21,755 nt of DNA, taken from NCBI GenBank assembly GCA_002715785.1, contig PBAA01000017.1, positions 7,684 to 29,438 on the forward strand, read 5' to 3'. Position 1 is the stretch's first letter; every line of letters starts with the position of its first letter. Under the pieces are notes generated by a model that was given only the letters and a program-made list of their open reading frames with translations, was not told where the DNA came from and did no database searches. This document shows, in pieces, positions 14,999 through 21,755 of the stretch. The translations under genes were made by a program, and so were the position numbers. Origin of the DNA: Gammaproteobacteria bacterium. Its GTDB lineage: Bacteria; Pseudomonadota; Gammaproteobacteria; Pseudomonadales; Azotimanducaceae.

Positions 14999-15894
14999 TG
15001 GCCTTGTTCTTTTTTCTCGTGTGCCCGGGGATGAGAAACGTCATAAACCTTGGCGAGATGTTGGAAGTCCAGATGCGTATAGATTTGGGTTGTCGAAATG
15101 TCCGAATGGCCTAAAAGTTCTTGGACCGCGCGTAAGTCACCGCTTGACTCAAGCAAGTGGCTGGCAAAGCTGTGCCGCAACAGATGCGGATGGATCGAAT
15201 CAACCCCTAGGGCCTTCATTCCTGCGCGTTTGACTCGAAGTTGAACTGTCCGGGGGCTGATGCGCCGATCGCCGCGGCCGATGAAAACCGGGTCCTCTGG
15301 GTTTCGATCGGCTCGGGTGGCCAACCATGTTTTTAACGCCGTAACAGTGTGGGAGCCGAGGGGTACGATTCGAGTCTTTCGCCCTTTCCCTAAAACCCGG
15401 GCGTTGCCGTTGGCGAGATCTAGGTCCTTGATATCAAGTCCTACGAGCTCGGCGAGCCGAATACCGCTACCGTATAGTAATTCGAGTAGTGCGCGGTCTC
15501 TCTTCTCGATGGGTGTCGCAACTTTTCCGACGAGCAGTTGGGCGGTCTGATCAGTATCGAGGACTCGCGGAAGTTTTCTGGCGATTTTCGGTGCCTTGAC
15601 GCCCATGGCAGGATTGTTGGCTAGGAGACCCTTTCGCACTAAATACACGAAGAAAGAGTGCAGACACGATAGCGCCCGCCTGATCGATCGGGGAGATAGG
15701 CCTCTGCGATTTAACCGAGCGATGTGGTGCTTAATATCGGCAGATGTGATGGCATCGACGGATGGTGAGCTATTGGATAGAAAAAAAAGTTTTAGGTCAC
15801 GGGAGTACGCGGCGAGAGTATGGGGGGAAAGACGGCGTTCAACTGCAAGGTGTCTAAAATAATCTTCCAATAGCAGGCCATTGTCCGATGCCAT
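14995..15894 (-). CDS. xerC: Tyrosine recombinase XerC
   Basis: Acts with XerD at dif to resolve chromosome dimers before division. The 299-residue protein has the N-terminal SAM-like core-binding domain (about 1-100, LSPHTLAAYSRDL) and the catalytic domain with Arg146 (GSGIRLAEL), Lys170 (LGKGRKTR), His237 and Arg240 (HPHLLRHSF), His263 (LLGHSDI) and nucleophile Tyr272 (IYTHLD), so all catalytic residues are present. GAGG precedes the ATG by about 6 nt. It lies 11 nt after the DUF484 gene and overlaps yigB by 4 nt. An uninterrupted run of eight A (plus strand 15781-15788) falls in codons near residue 36-38. The genomic setting distinguishes it from XerD and phage integrases. Confidence 0.93.
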   Translation of the reverse strand: MASDNGLLLEDYFRHLAVERRLSPHTLAAYSRDLKLFFLSNSSPSVDAITSADIKHHIARLNRRGLSPRSIRRALSCLHSFFVYLVRKGLLANNPAMGVKAPKIARKLPRVLDTDQTAQLLVGKVATPIEKRDRALLELLYGSGIRLAELVGLDIKDLDLANGNARVLGKGRKTRIVPLGSHTVTALKTWLATRADRNPEDPVFIGRGDRRISPRTVQLRVKRAGMKALGVDSIHPHLLRHSFASHLLESSGDLRAVQELLGHSDISTTQIYTHLDFQHLAKVYDVSHPRAHEKKEQGQ

Positions 15895-15905
15895 GCCAAC
15901 CTCTA

Positions 15906-16586
15906 TTACATCACTCGATGTAGGGTGCGACTCAACACATCGCTGATATATTCAAGAAACAAAGTTCCCTTCTCAGGCACGAAACGTTGGGGGTCGTTAG
16001 AACCAATCGCGAGAATTGCGTCAAGGCCGGAGCGTCGCATGGGAACGAGTGCGACGGAACCTGCCTCAGATAAACCAGACTCCGGGAAAAGGGTTTCATA
16101 TTCTCCCGGTCGATAAATTCCGCAAACGGGTTCGGGTTGTTTGAACAAGCGTGGAACGGGCGGCTCATCGTTCGCAGCGACTCCGATGATGTGTTGGTAG
16201 TCCGCGGACGCTTGCCAGTCGAGCACGTAACAAAGCCCGTGATTCGCTTCGAAACCTTCGATCAACCTTGTTGCTAGAACATCGTCGAGGCTCTGGAGAT
16301 CGACAGTATCCATTAGTGACAACGTCAATGTACGTGTCTTAAGGAAAACGTCGTCGTTAATACCTGCATTATCGACGAGTTCATTTAAACGTTTCCTCAA
16401 GTCAATATTTCGCTCTCTCAACATCGATACTTGACGTTCGACCAGTGATGTTGCCGACCCTGATTCGTGAGGTAACTCGAGTTTTGAAATTATTTCGGGG
16501 TGTCGCTCAAAAAACTCACGCTCACTTTCCAGGTAGGCGACTACTGCGTCATCGTCAATCGTAGGGCCATCGGAGGTTACCGTCAT
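15906..16586 (-). CDS. DUF484 family protein (YigA-type)
   Basis: A 226-residue protein of the DUF484 family, found between dapF and xerC in most gammaproteobacteria; its biochemical role is not established. The ATG at 16586 overlaps the dapF stop as ATGA and is preferred over an upstream in-frame start. The N-terminal part has the typical ESEREFFERHPEIISKL (20-36) and LVERQVSMLRERN, followed by a predicted coiled-coil helix (about 50-75). The C-terminal part looks GAF-like, with SVALVPMRRSGLDAILAIGS and the family ending PEKGTLFLEYISDVLSRTL. No membrane segment or signal peptide is seen. The fixed position next to xerC suggests a link with chromosome segregation or division, but that is only an inference from gene order. 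Confidence 0.88.
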   Translation of the reverse strand: MTVTSDGPTIDDDAVVAYLESEREFFERHPEIISKLELPHESGSATSLVERQVSMLRERNIDLRKRLNELVDNAGINDDVFLKTRTLTLSLMDTVDLQSLDDVLATRLIEGFEANHGLCYVLDWQASADYQHIIGVAANDEPPVPRLFKQPEPVCGIYRPGEYETLFPESGLSEAGSVALVPMRRSGLDAILAIGSNDPQRFVPEKGTLFLEYISDVLSRTLHRVM

Positions 16587-17434
16587 GTACTCAGTTCGCC
16601 GTCGTATACCCAAGTAGCTGGACCGGTCATTTCGACGCTTGAACTTTCACCTTTCCACATGATGCGTACTTTACCTCCTGGCAAAGATACTTTGACCCGA
16701 TCGTCCAGTTTTCCAAGTAGGTGCCCCGCAACAACTCCGGCACAGGCTCCTGTACCGCAAGCGAGTGTTTCGCCGACGCCGCGTTCGATGACGCGGAGGC
16801 GCACAAATTGGCGATCCACAATTTGCATAAACCCTACGTTGACGCCCTCCGGGAATCGGGATTCGGTTTGTAGAATGCGTGCCCACTCGGTGACGGGCGC
16901 ATCGTTGATGTTGGCGACTATAACCACTGCGTGGGGGTTTCCCATCGACAACGGAACAACCTCGATTTCTTGCGATCCGACGTCAAAGGTGTATTCAATG
17001 GCTGGTTCGTCAGTGATGAACGGAATTGAGGACGGTTTGGTACACGGGATACCCATGTTCACTCGAACCGTACTGGTATTTGGACCGTCTGCAACGTCGG
17101 AGAGGATCGATGTATCAACGATCCCACCGGGTGCATCCATTCGCAGTGTCTTCTTGATCGTCAGTCCCGCGTGAATCACATATTTAGCGATACAACGAGC
17201 GCCGTTGCCGCACTGCTTAGCTTCAGTGCCATCGACATTAAAGATTTGGTAGCGGAAGTCTGTTTCGGGATTTGAAGGCGGGTGAACGACTAGAAGTTGA
17301 TCGAAACCGATCCCAGTCCTGCGATCTCCCCACGTCCGAATTAAATCTGACGTCAGATTAAAATTCTGGGTAACAAGTTCAAGGATTAGAAAGTCGTTTC
17401 CTAATCCATGCATTTTCGTAAATTTAAGTTGCAT
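16583..17434 (-). CDS. dapF: Diaminopimelate epimerase
   Basis: Converts LL- to meso-diaminopimelate, for peptidoglycan and for lysine, using two cysteines without a cofactor. The ATG at 17434 gives 283 residues starting MQLKFTKMHGLGNDF, the standard DapF start; the TTG 18 nt further up directly abuts the lysA stop and is less likely. Catalytic Cys75 lies in QCGNGARC and Cys226 in ACGTGACAG; FNVDGTEA (65-72) and SMGNPHAV (163-170) are also present. It is slightly longer than the usual 274-276 residues. It follows lysA by 18 nt and overlaps the DUF484 gene by 4 nt, so it is cotranscribed with both. The complete set of key residues makes it active by inference. Confidence 0.95.
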   Translation of the reverse strand: MQLKFTKMHGLGNDFLILELVTQNFNLTSDLIRTWGDRRTGIGFDQLLVVHPPSNPETDFRYQIFNVDGTEAKQCGNGARCIAKYVIHAGLTIKKTLRMDAPGGIVDTSILSDVADGPNTSTVRVNMGIPCTKPSSIPFITDEPAIEYTFDVGSQEIEVVPLSMGNPHAVVIVANINDAPVTEWARILQTESRFPEGVNVGFMQIVDRQFVRLRVIERGVGETLACGTGACAGVVAGHLLGKLDDRVKVSLPGGKVRIMWKGESSSVEMTGPATWVYDGELST

Positions 17435-17452
17435 GACGCAATTCCAAGCCAA

Positions 17453-18700
17453 TCACCAGACCCTTTCGTGGCGTAGCAGATCGTCGATGGATTCTCTGTC
17501 GCGGACGAGCCACATATCGTTGTCGCGAATCATGACCTCGGCTGATCGTGTCCGCGTATTGTAGTTTGAGGATTGAACGAAGCCGTAGGCTCCTGTCGAA
17601 AGTATTGCCAACAAAGAATCCTCGGACAAGTCGAGATCGCGCTGCAATGCTAGGAAGTCGCCAGACTCGCAAATCGGGCCTACGATGTCCCACCGACAGC
17701 TGTCTTGGACGTCACTGCCGACTGATACGACTCGGTGGTACGCCTGATAAAGAGCGGGTCGAATGAGGTCATTCATCGCAGCGTCCACCACAGCATAATT
17801 AGGTTGACCCTCGACGCGTGAGGGTTTGAGGTACTCCACTCGAGTCAATAGCAAGCCAGCCTCTGCGACTAGATAACGACCGGGTTCAATCAGCAATTCG
17901 ACGTCGAGGTCTTTCAGTGGTTCGGATATAGCTGCTGCGTAGCTTGTGACATCAAGTTCTTCTTCATCGGCGTACCGAATGCCGAGCCCACCACCTAAAT
18001 CGAGCTGGGCGACTTCAATTCCTTCGTCGGACAACTGATGCGTGAGCTTGATTAGGTGTTCCAGCGCCTCGACGAAAGGTGCCGTCTGATTGATTTGAGA
18101 GCCAATATGGCAGCCTAGCCCCAAGAATTCTAAGTTCTGCGATTTGTGCGCATGGCGGCACATTTCGATCGCCTCCGTCTCAGCAACGCCAAACTTATTT
18201 TTCCTCAATCCCGTCGATATATACGGATGTGTATCGGCGTCCACATCGGGATTGAGTCGGACAGACACGGGCGCTCTTTTGCCGAGGAGATTGGCTCGGG
18301 CGTCAATCCTTTTTAGTTCCGCGGTGCTTTCCATATTGAAGCACCCAATCCCTGCTTTAAGAGCGAAGTCGATTTCGACCACGCTTTTGCCGACGCCGGA
18401 AAAAATTGCCAGCGATAGCGGAATGCCGACCACCATAAGGCGCTCCAATTCACCTCCTGACACGACGTCAAAATTTGCACCTAACTTGCTCAATTGATGG
18501 AGTATTGAGAGGTTGCTATTCGCTTTTACGGAATAACAGATGCGGTGTCGGGTCTCCGCGAGGGCTTGCTCAAGATCTCGGTATCGATCTTCGATATCGT
18601 TCCAACTGTAGACATAGGTTGGGGTACCAAAGCGGTCGGCGATATGGTCCAGCCGCACGCTGTCTAAAGATAGAATCCCATCCGTTCGGTCAAGGGGCAT
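17453..18700 (-). CDS. lysA: Diaminopimelate decarboxylase
   Basis: PLP enzyme that decarboxylates meso-diaminopimelate to L-lysine, the last lysine step. The ATG at 18700 gives 415 residues; it lies 2 nt after the lptM stop, so translation is probably coupled, with a weak CGGA as ribosome site. An upstream in-frame start would cover the lptM gene and is rejected. PLP Lys59 is in CYSVKANSNL, the glycine-rich LDLGGGLGIRY binds the PLP phosphate, IEPGRYLVA gives the conserved ExGR, and CESGDFL carries the active-site cysteine from the partner subunit. The C-terminal YGFVQSSNYNTR is also typical. Fold-type III like the alanine racemase elsewhere in the window, but clearly the decarboxylase. Confidence 0.95.
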   Translation of the reverse strand: MPLDRTDGILSLDSVRLDHIADRFGTPTYVYSWNDIEDRYRDLEQALAETRHRICYSVKANSNLSILHQLSKLGANFDVVSGGELERLMVVGIPLSLAIFSGVGKSVVEIDFALKAGIGCFNMESTAELKRIDARANLLGKRAPVSVRLNPDVDADTHPYISTGLRKNKFGVAETEAIEMCRHAHKSQNLEFLGLGCHIGSQINQTAPFVEALEHLIKLTHQLSDEGIEVAQLDLGGGLGIRYADEEELDVTSYAAAISEPLKDLDVELLIEPGRYLVAEAGLLLTRVEYLKPSRVEGQPNYAVVDAAMNDLIRPALYQAYHRVVSVGSDVQDSCRWDIVGPICESGDFLALQRDLDLSEDSLLAILSTGAYGFVQSSNYNTRTRSAEVMIRDNDMWLVRDRESIDDLLRHERVW

Positions 18701-18702
18701 AA

Positions 18703-18801
18703 CTATTCCGTGACCACGGTCTCGTCGGGTAGGATCAGCGGACCCTTTTGGCCACAAGTCGCGACCAGAAGCCAGACCGCGGCGATCAGGAAAAGGCGCA
18801 T
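18703..18801 (-). CDS. lptM: LptM (YifL/LppL) small lipoprotein
   Basis: A 32-residue lipoprotein precursor. Residues 1-15 form a short hydrophobic signal peptide (MRLFLIAAVWLLVAT), followed by Cys16 and the family signature CGQKGPLILP (16-25). E. coli LptM (YifL) has the same CGxKGPL motif and assists oxidative maturation of the LptD-LptE lipopolysaccharide translocon in the outer membrane; Pseudomonas LppL is the equivalent. The gene lies right before lysA, two nt apart, exactly where lptM/lppL sits in other gammaproteobacteria. A GGGA lies 9 nt before the ATG. The lipobox reads V-A-T-C, with threonine instead of the usual Gly/Ala/Ser at -1. The mature part is only 17 residues, shorter than in E. 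coli. The motif and position make this call strong despite the size. Confidence 0.88.
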   Translation of the reverse strand: MRLFLIAAVWLLVATCGQKGPLILPDETVVTE

Positions 18802-18831
18802 TTCAAACGTCCCGTAACAAAAAGGCGCGGA

Positions 18832-18861
18832 AGTATAGGCACAGCGGCATTGCGTGGCGAA
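18832..18861 (-). promoter_or_regulatory. Candidate promoter for lptM-lysA-dapF operon
   Basis: On the minus strand a TATACT (5 of 6, plus-strand 18832-18837) lies about 30 nt before the lptM start, in the 75-nt gap after argH. A poor -35 (TTCGCC at 18856-18861, 18-nt spacer) precedes it. It would give a leader of some 25 nt. No terminator hairpin follows argH, so read-through from argH is also possible. Confidence 0.35.
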
Positions 18862-18876
18862 TCCGGTTGCAAGAGG

Positions 18877-20259
18877 TCAGAGTCTTTTTCTGGCGGTTTG
18901 GATGGCGCTCCTTACGGTCTCAGGGGCTGTACCGCCAAGGTGTTTGCGTGCGGCTACCGATCCTTCCAAAGTCAGGGAATCGAAAACGTCTGCGTCGATA
19001 ACGTCGGAAAACTGCTGAAGTTGTGTAAGTTCGATTTCATGAATAGCGAGTCCCTTTTCCAACGCCTCGGCAACTACGTGCCCGACAATCGCGTGAGCGT
19101 CCCTGAAAGGGACGCCTTTTCGGACAAGGTAATCCGCTAAATCCGTTGCCGTCGCAAAACCTTTTTCGGCGAACGAGCGCATGTTGTCGACCCTAGGCGA
19201 CATCGTTGCGATGATTTCGCCAATGGCGAAGAGGCAATCTTGAAGGGTATCGGCCGTATCAAAAAGAGCTTCTTTGTCTTCTTGGTTATCTCTGTTATAT
19301 GCCAAGGGTTGGCTTTTCGTTAATACCAGTAAGCTGGACAGATTGCCGAAGACTCTTCCGGTTTTACCGCGTATGAGTTCGGGGACGTCCGGATTCTTTT
19401 TCTGCGGCATGATGCTCGAACCCGTACAAAAACTGTCGGGTAACTCAATGAAATCAAATGCGGGTGAATTCCACGCGACGAGTTCTTCACACCAGCGTGA
19501 CAGGTGTGACAACGTCATACTTGCGATTGCAGCAAATTCTATTGCGAAATCGCGGTCACTCACTGCGTCAAGCGAGTTCAGTGCGAGACCCTCAAATCCC
19601 AACTTCTTGGCGGTAAATTCGCGGTCAATGGGAAAACTAGTTCCTGCTAAAGCAGCACTGCCAAGGGGCGAGATATTGACTCGGTGACGACATTCCAAGA
19701 ATCGCTCTCTATCCCGATACAACATTTCGAACCAAGCCAATAAGTGGTGACCAAAGGTGATTGGTTGGGCAACCTGCAGGTGCGTGAATCCAGGCATGAT
19801 AGTGCCCACATGACCCTCAGCCTTATCCAACAGATGCCCCAGGATGACGGTTTGTTTGATGGTGATCTGATCGATTTGATCACGTGTCCAAAGACGCATA
19901 TCGGTCGCGATTTGATCGTTGCGCGAACGGCCGGTATGAAGCTTTTTCCCTGGCTCGCCGATAAGGTCGACCAGGCGCGCTTCAATGTTCATGTGGACAT
20001 CTTCGAGCACGATCGACCATTCGAAAACGCCGCCGTCAATTTCCTCGCGAATTTTGTTCAACCCGTCAGTAATAGCAGAACATTCTGAATCAGTTAGAAC
20101 TCCAATCTGAGACAGCATCTCTGCATGAGCTATCGAGCCCAGAATGTCGTACTCGTATAACCGATGGTCGAAATCGACGGATGCCGAAAAACGTTCTACG
20201 AATTTATTGGTGGGTTCGGAAAAACGCCCGCCCCATGGTTTGGAAGGAATTTTGGCCAT
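18877..20259 (-). CDS. argH: Argininosuccinate lyase
   Basis: Splits argininosuccinate into arginine and fumarate, the last arginine step; a homotetramer of the fumarase/aspartase superfamily. The 460-residue protein starts MAKIPSKPWGGRFSEP, as usual for ArgH. HTGRSRNDQ (108-116) and GFTHLQVAQP (157-166, with the catalytic His160) are intact. The signature GSSIMPQKKNPD (280-291) carries the catalytic serine on its flexible loop. The ribosome site is weak. It is transcribed away from hemC; this divergence is seen in Pseudomonas and relatives. An extended -10 promoter lies about 30 nt upstream. It leads the minus-strand series through lptM and lysA. Confidence 0.96.
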   Translation of the reverse strand: MAKIPSKPWGGRFSEPTNKFVERFSASVDFDHRLYEYDILGSIAHAEMLSQIGVLTDSECSAITDGLNKIREEIDGGVFEWSIVLEDVHMNIEARLVDLIGEPGKKLHTGRSRNDQIATDMRLWTRDQIDQITIKQTVILGHLLDKAEGHVGTIMPGFTHLQVAQPITFGHHLLAWFEMLYRDRERFLECRHRVNISPLGSAALAGTSFPIDREFTAKKLGFEGLALNSLDAVSDRDFAIEFAAIASMTLSHLSRWCEELVAWNSPAFDFIELPDSFCTGSSIMPQKKNPDVPELIRGKTGRVFGNLSSLLVLTKSQPLAYNRDNQEDKEALFDTADTLQDCLFAIGEIIATMSPRVDNMRSFAEKGFATATDLADYLVRKGVPFRDAHAIVGHVVAEALEKGLAIHEIELTQLQQFSDVIDADVFDSLTLEGSVAARKHLGGTAPETVRSAIQTARKRL

Positions 20260-20288
20260 TGCACAAAGCGGGGCTAAGAAGAAACGAG

Positions 20289-20297
20289 ATTATAACA
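20289..20297 (-). promoter_or_regulatory. Extended -10 promoter for argH
   Basis: On the minus strand the sequence TGTTATAAT gives a perfect TATAAT preceded by the extended -10 TGn element. The -35 region at the normal distance is poor, which is typical of extended -10 promoters. Transcription would start near 20282, about 23 nt before the argH ATG. A clear ArgR operator was not recognised around it. Confidence 0.5.
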
Positions 20298-20377
20298 ACG
20301 TCCGACGAGCTAAGGTTTTTTCTATCCGTCAACAAATTTGGCGGGTAGACGGGATCAAACTCGTGTCCATTGCACAT

Positions 20378-20403
20378 ACGCGATATTTTTTCGGTCATCG
20401 CGT
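20378..20403. repeat. Inverted repeat in argH/hemC intergenic region
   Basis: ACGCGAT and ATCGCGT form perfect 7-bp arms with a 12-nt spacer that starts with ATTTTTT. The repeat lies in the 277-nt gap between argH and hemC (20260-20536), upstream of both transcripts. The rest of that gap holds the argH promoter and otherwise nothing recognised: no plausible small gene and no good sigma-70 promoter for hemC. The repeat could be a regulator site or, if hemC has a long leader, an RNA hairpin. Confidence 0.35.
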
Positions 20404-20536
20404 TCTTAAGCACTTCGCAACCATGTGCGGTCGTTGTATCGTCGAGTAATTATGCGATCCTGGTTAGCTGCAATTTCTTTCGCGTGAATGCGCCGAGTGA
20501 TCAATCAATGCGGCTGAATGCATACTGGCAGGCTCT

Positions 20537-21439
20537 ATGAAGAAGATTCGTATCGCAACAAGAAAAAGTGAGCTCGCTCTATGGCAGGCGAGGCACGTTG
20601 GATCGCTGTTATCGCAGGGCGATAACGAGCTAGACGTCGAAATCGTGGGTTACACCACCGAGGGTGATATTCGCCAGCACGAACCGCTTGATGACGTTGG
20701 CGGCAAAGGTCTTTTTACCCAAGAACTAGAACGAGCGTTGTTTGAACAGCAGGTCGATTTGGCGGTTCATAGCATGAAGGATGTTCCGGCGATTCTCAGC
20801 GAATCGTTCGATGTTGTGGTAGCGGGCGAACGGGCGGACGTTCGTGACGCGTTAGTTGGTGCGGATAGCTTCTTAGTACTACCTAAAGGAAGTCGGGTCG
20901 GGTCATCAAGCGGACGGCGGGCCGCACAATTGGCGAGACAGAATCGGGATTTGCATGTTGTTCCTATACGCGGAAACGTCGGGACTCGGCTGGCAAAGCT
21001 CCGGCGTGGTGAATTCGACGCTCTAATACTTGCATGTGCGGGACTCGACCGCCTCGGTCTGGCCGCTGAGGTGGGACAGCGTTTGGATGTCGACTTTTGC
21101 GTACCCGCTGCTGGGCAGGGAGCCTTGGCCGTTGAGTTTTTGAGCGGACGTGAAGACATCGCGACAGTCGCTGCTTCGTTGCGCATCGATCGTGTCGCGA
21201 CCGCGGTCGAAACTGAAAGACTAGTGGTTAAACGACTTGGCGCGGATTGCACCATGCCGTTAGGCGTCTATTGTCATCAACTGGACTCGGGCTACCACCT
21301 GACAGCTGTGCTTCTGACCGCGACAGGTGACAGGTGTTTGCGCGTCGAGAAAAGAGGCGAAGATGGCGGCGATTTGGCCGAAGACGTTGCGGAAACGTTG
21401 CTAGCTATGGGAGCGCGGGAGTTGATTGACAACGTATGA
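20537..21439 (+). CDS. hemC: Hydroxymethylbilane synthase (porphobilinogen deaminase)
   Basis: Joins four porphobilinogen units to hydroxymethylbilane for haem and other tetrapyrroles, using a covalently bound dipyrromethane cofactor. The 300-residue protein begins MKKIRIATRKSELALWQA, with GKGLFTQELE (57-66), HSMKDVP carrying catalytic Asp82, and PIRGNVGTRLAKLR (143-156, substrate-binding arginines). The cofactor cysteine Cys238 lies in LGADCTMPLG. An AGG sits 5 nt before the ATG. Its TGA overlaps the hemD ATG as ATGA, so the two are coupled. No key residue is missing. Confidence 0.96.
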   Translation: MKKIRIATRKSELALWQARHVGSLLSQGDNELDVEIVGYTTEGDIRQHEPLDDVGGKGLFTQELERALFEQQVDLAVHSMKDVPAILSESFDVVVAGERADVRDALVGADSFLVLPKGSRVGSSSGRRAAQLARQNRDLHVVPIRGNVGTRLAKLRRGEFDALILACAGLDRLGLAAEVGQRLDVDFCVPAAGQGALAVEFLSGREDIATVAASLRIDRVATAVETERLVVKRLGADCTMPLGVYCHQLDSGYHLTAVLLTATGDRCLRVEKRGEDGGDLAEDVAETLLAMGARELIDNV

Positions 21440-21755
21440 CTTGCGTTTGGATCACCCGTTCTGAGCCTGGCGCGTCCCGCTTGGAGGGAGTGTTAACGGG
21501 GGCAGGGTTTCAATCGATAAAGGCTCCTGTCCTGACTACCGAGATGGTGAAAGAACCAGCGCCTTCCGGCGTCTTCGATGTCACTGTGTTTGTATCGGAG
21601 CATGCCGTGAAACACGCGTTACGACGAAATTGGCGTTCGGTGGGTCCCGTACTAGCGGTTGGTGAGGCGACTGCTGACGCCCTTCGATCAAAGGAGCTTG
21701 AGATACTGCAGGCCGCACGCGCCTCTTCGGAGGGGATTTTGGAGTTGCTCGAGGA
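21436..21755 (+). CDS. hemD: Uroporphyrinogen-III synthase, N-terminal part (cut by window end)
   Basis: Cyclises hydroxymethylbilane with inversion of ring D to uroporphyrinogen III. Only the first 106 codons are in the window and the frame stays open to the end. The start overlaps the hemC stop by 4 nt. The fragment begins MTCVWITRSEPGASRL, the usual HemD opening with its Thr-Arg motif, followed by FVSEHAVKHALRR and VLAVGEATADALRS, both matching the poorly conserved HemD pattern (FtSxxAV..., vGexTAxaL). The final visible residues ASSEGILELLEE equal the conserved SEGLL element. HemD is variable in sequence, but the position after hemC and these motifs settle it. Confidence 0.92.
   Translation, partial: MTCVWITRSEPGASRLEGVLTGAGFQSIKAPVLTTEMVKEPAPSGVFDVTVFVSEHAVKHALRRNWRSVGPVLAVGEATADALRSKELEILQAARASSEGILELLE

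Noticed and set aside
15781..15788. Run of eight A in xerC as a phase-variation tract
   Set aside because: Short, xerC is a housekeeping gene with intact frame, and AAA/TTT codons explain it; no sign of variation can be seen from one sequence.
16500..17174. Long plus-strand frame opposite dapF and the DUF484 start
   Set aside because: It is antisense to dapF, whose catalytic cysteines and motifs are intact; its translation shows no family motif.
20144..20449. 101-codon plus-strand frame across the argH start and promoter
   Set aside because: It overlaps the conserved argH N-terminus and promoter and has no ribosome site or motif.
20510..20530. ArgR-like half site TGAAT near the hemC start
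   Set aside because: The right half does not match ATTCA, and the site is on the hemC side, far from the argH promoter.
20767..21255. 162-codon minus-strand frame opposite hemC
   Set aside because: Low-complexity Ser/Thr/Ala/Arg-rich translation, a shadow of the well-supported hemC gene.

Overview
The window reads as a gammaproteobacterial chromosome of medium GC, about half by eye. Two things place it there. The minus-strand series lptM-lysA-dapF-DUF484-xerC-yigB is a classic gammaproteobacterial order. argH stands back to back with hemC-hemD, as in Pseudomonas-like genomes. The catabolic gene content resembles that of heterotrophic marine gammaproteobacteria, but the genus cannot be read from the sequence. 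Genes fill almost everything. The largest gap is the 277-nt argH/hemC interval. No tRNA, rRNA, CRISPR array, transposase or integrated element was seen.

Region A (2-8830, plus strand) is an accessory catabolic block. It holds a 5'-truncated type-B carboxylesterase, an alpha/beta hydrolase, a carotenoid/stilbene-cleaving oxygenase, an alkyl-DHAP-synthase-like FAD oxidase that overlaps the oxygenase by 11 nt, alanine racemase, an SDR oxidoreductase and a class III omega-aminotransferase. Spacing is tight from 1518 to 7267, so this is probably one operon. The aminotransferase has its own 168-nt leader with a perfect palindrome. The substrate is not known, and no regulator or transporter lies inside the window.

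Region B (8850-12786) is a divergent acyl-CoA locus. A FadE-type acyl-CoA dehydrogenase and a thiolase-like protein that lacks the thiolase catalytic residues run on the minus strand. An isovaleryl-CoA dehydrogenase (LiuA type) runs on the plus strand. A short shared control region with an inverted repeat lies between them.

Region C (12917-21755) is core biosynthesis. Threonine synthase (plus) converges on the minus-strand series argH, lptM, lysA, dapF, DUF484, xerC, yigB, where several neighbours overlap by ATGA. Its products make arginine, lysine and meso-diaminopimelate, help mature the LPS translocon, resolve chromosome dimers and supply a HAD phosphatase. hemC and the start of hemD (cut by the window end) run the other way for tetrapyrrole synthesis. 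The 32-residue LptM lipoprotein (18703-18801) and the hemD fragment are easily missed by ORF callers.

No clearly new system stands out. The most unusual items are the oxygenase/flavoprotein pair in an operon with alanine racemase and a transaminase, and the catalytically stripped thiolase homologue placed in frame just after an acyl-CoA dehydrogenase.
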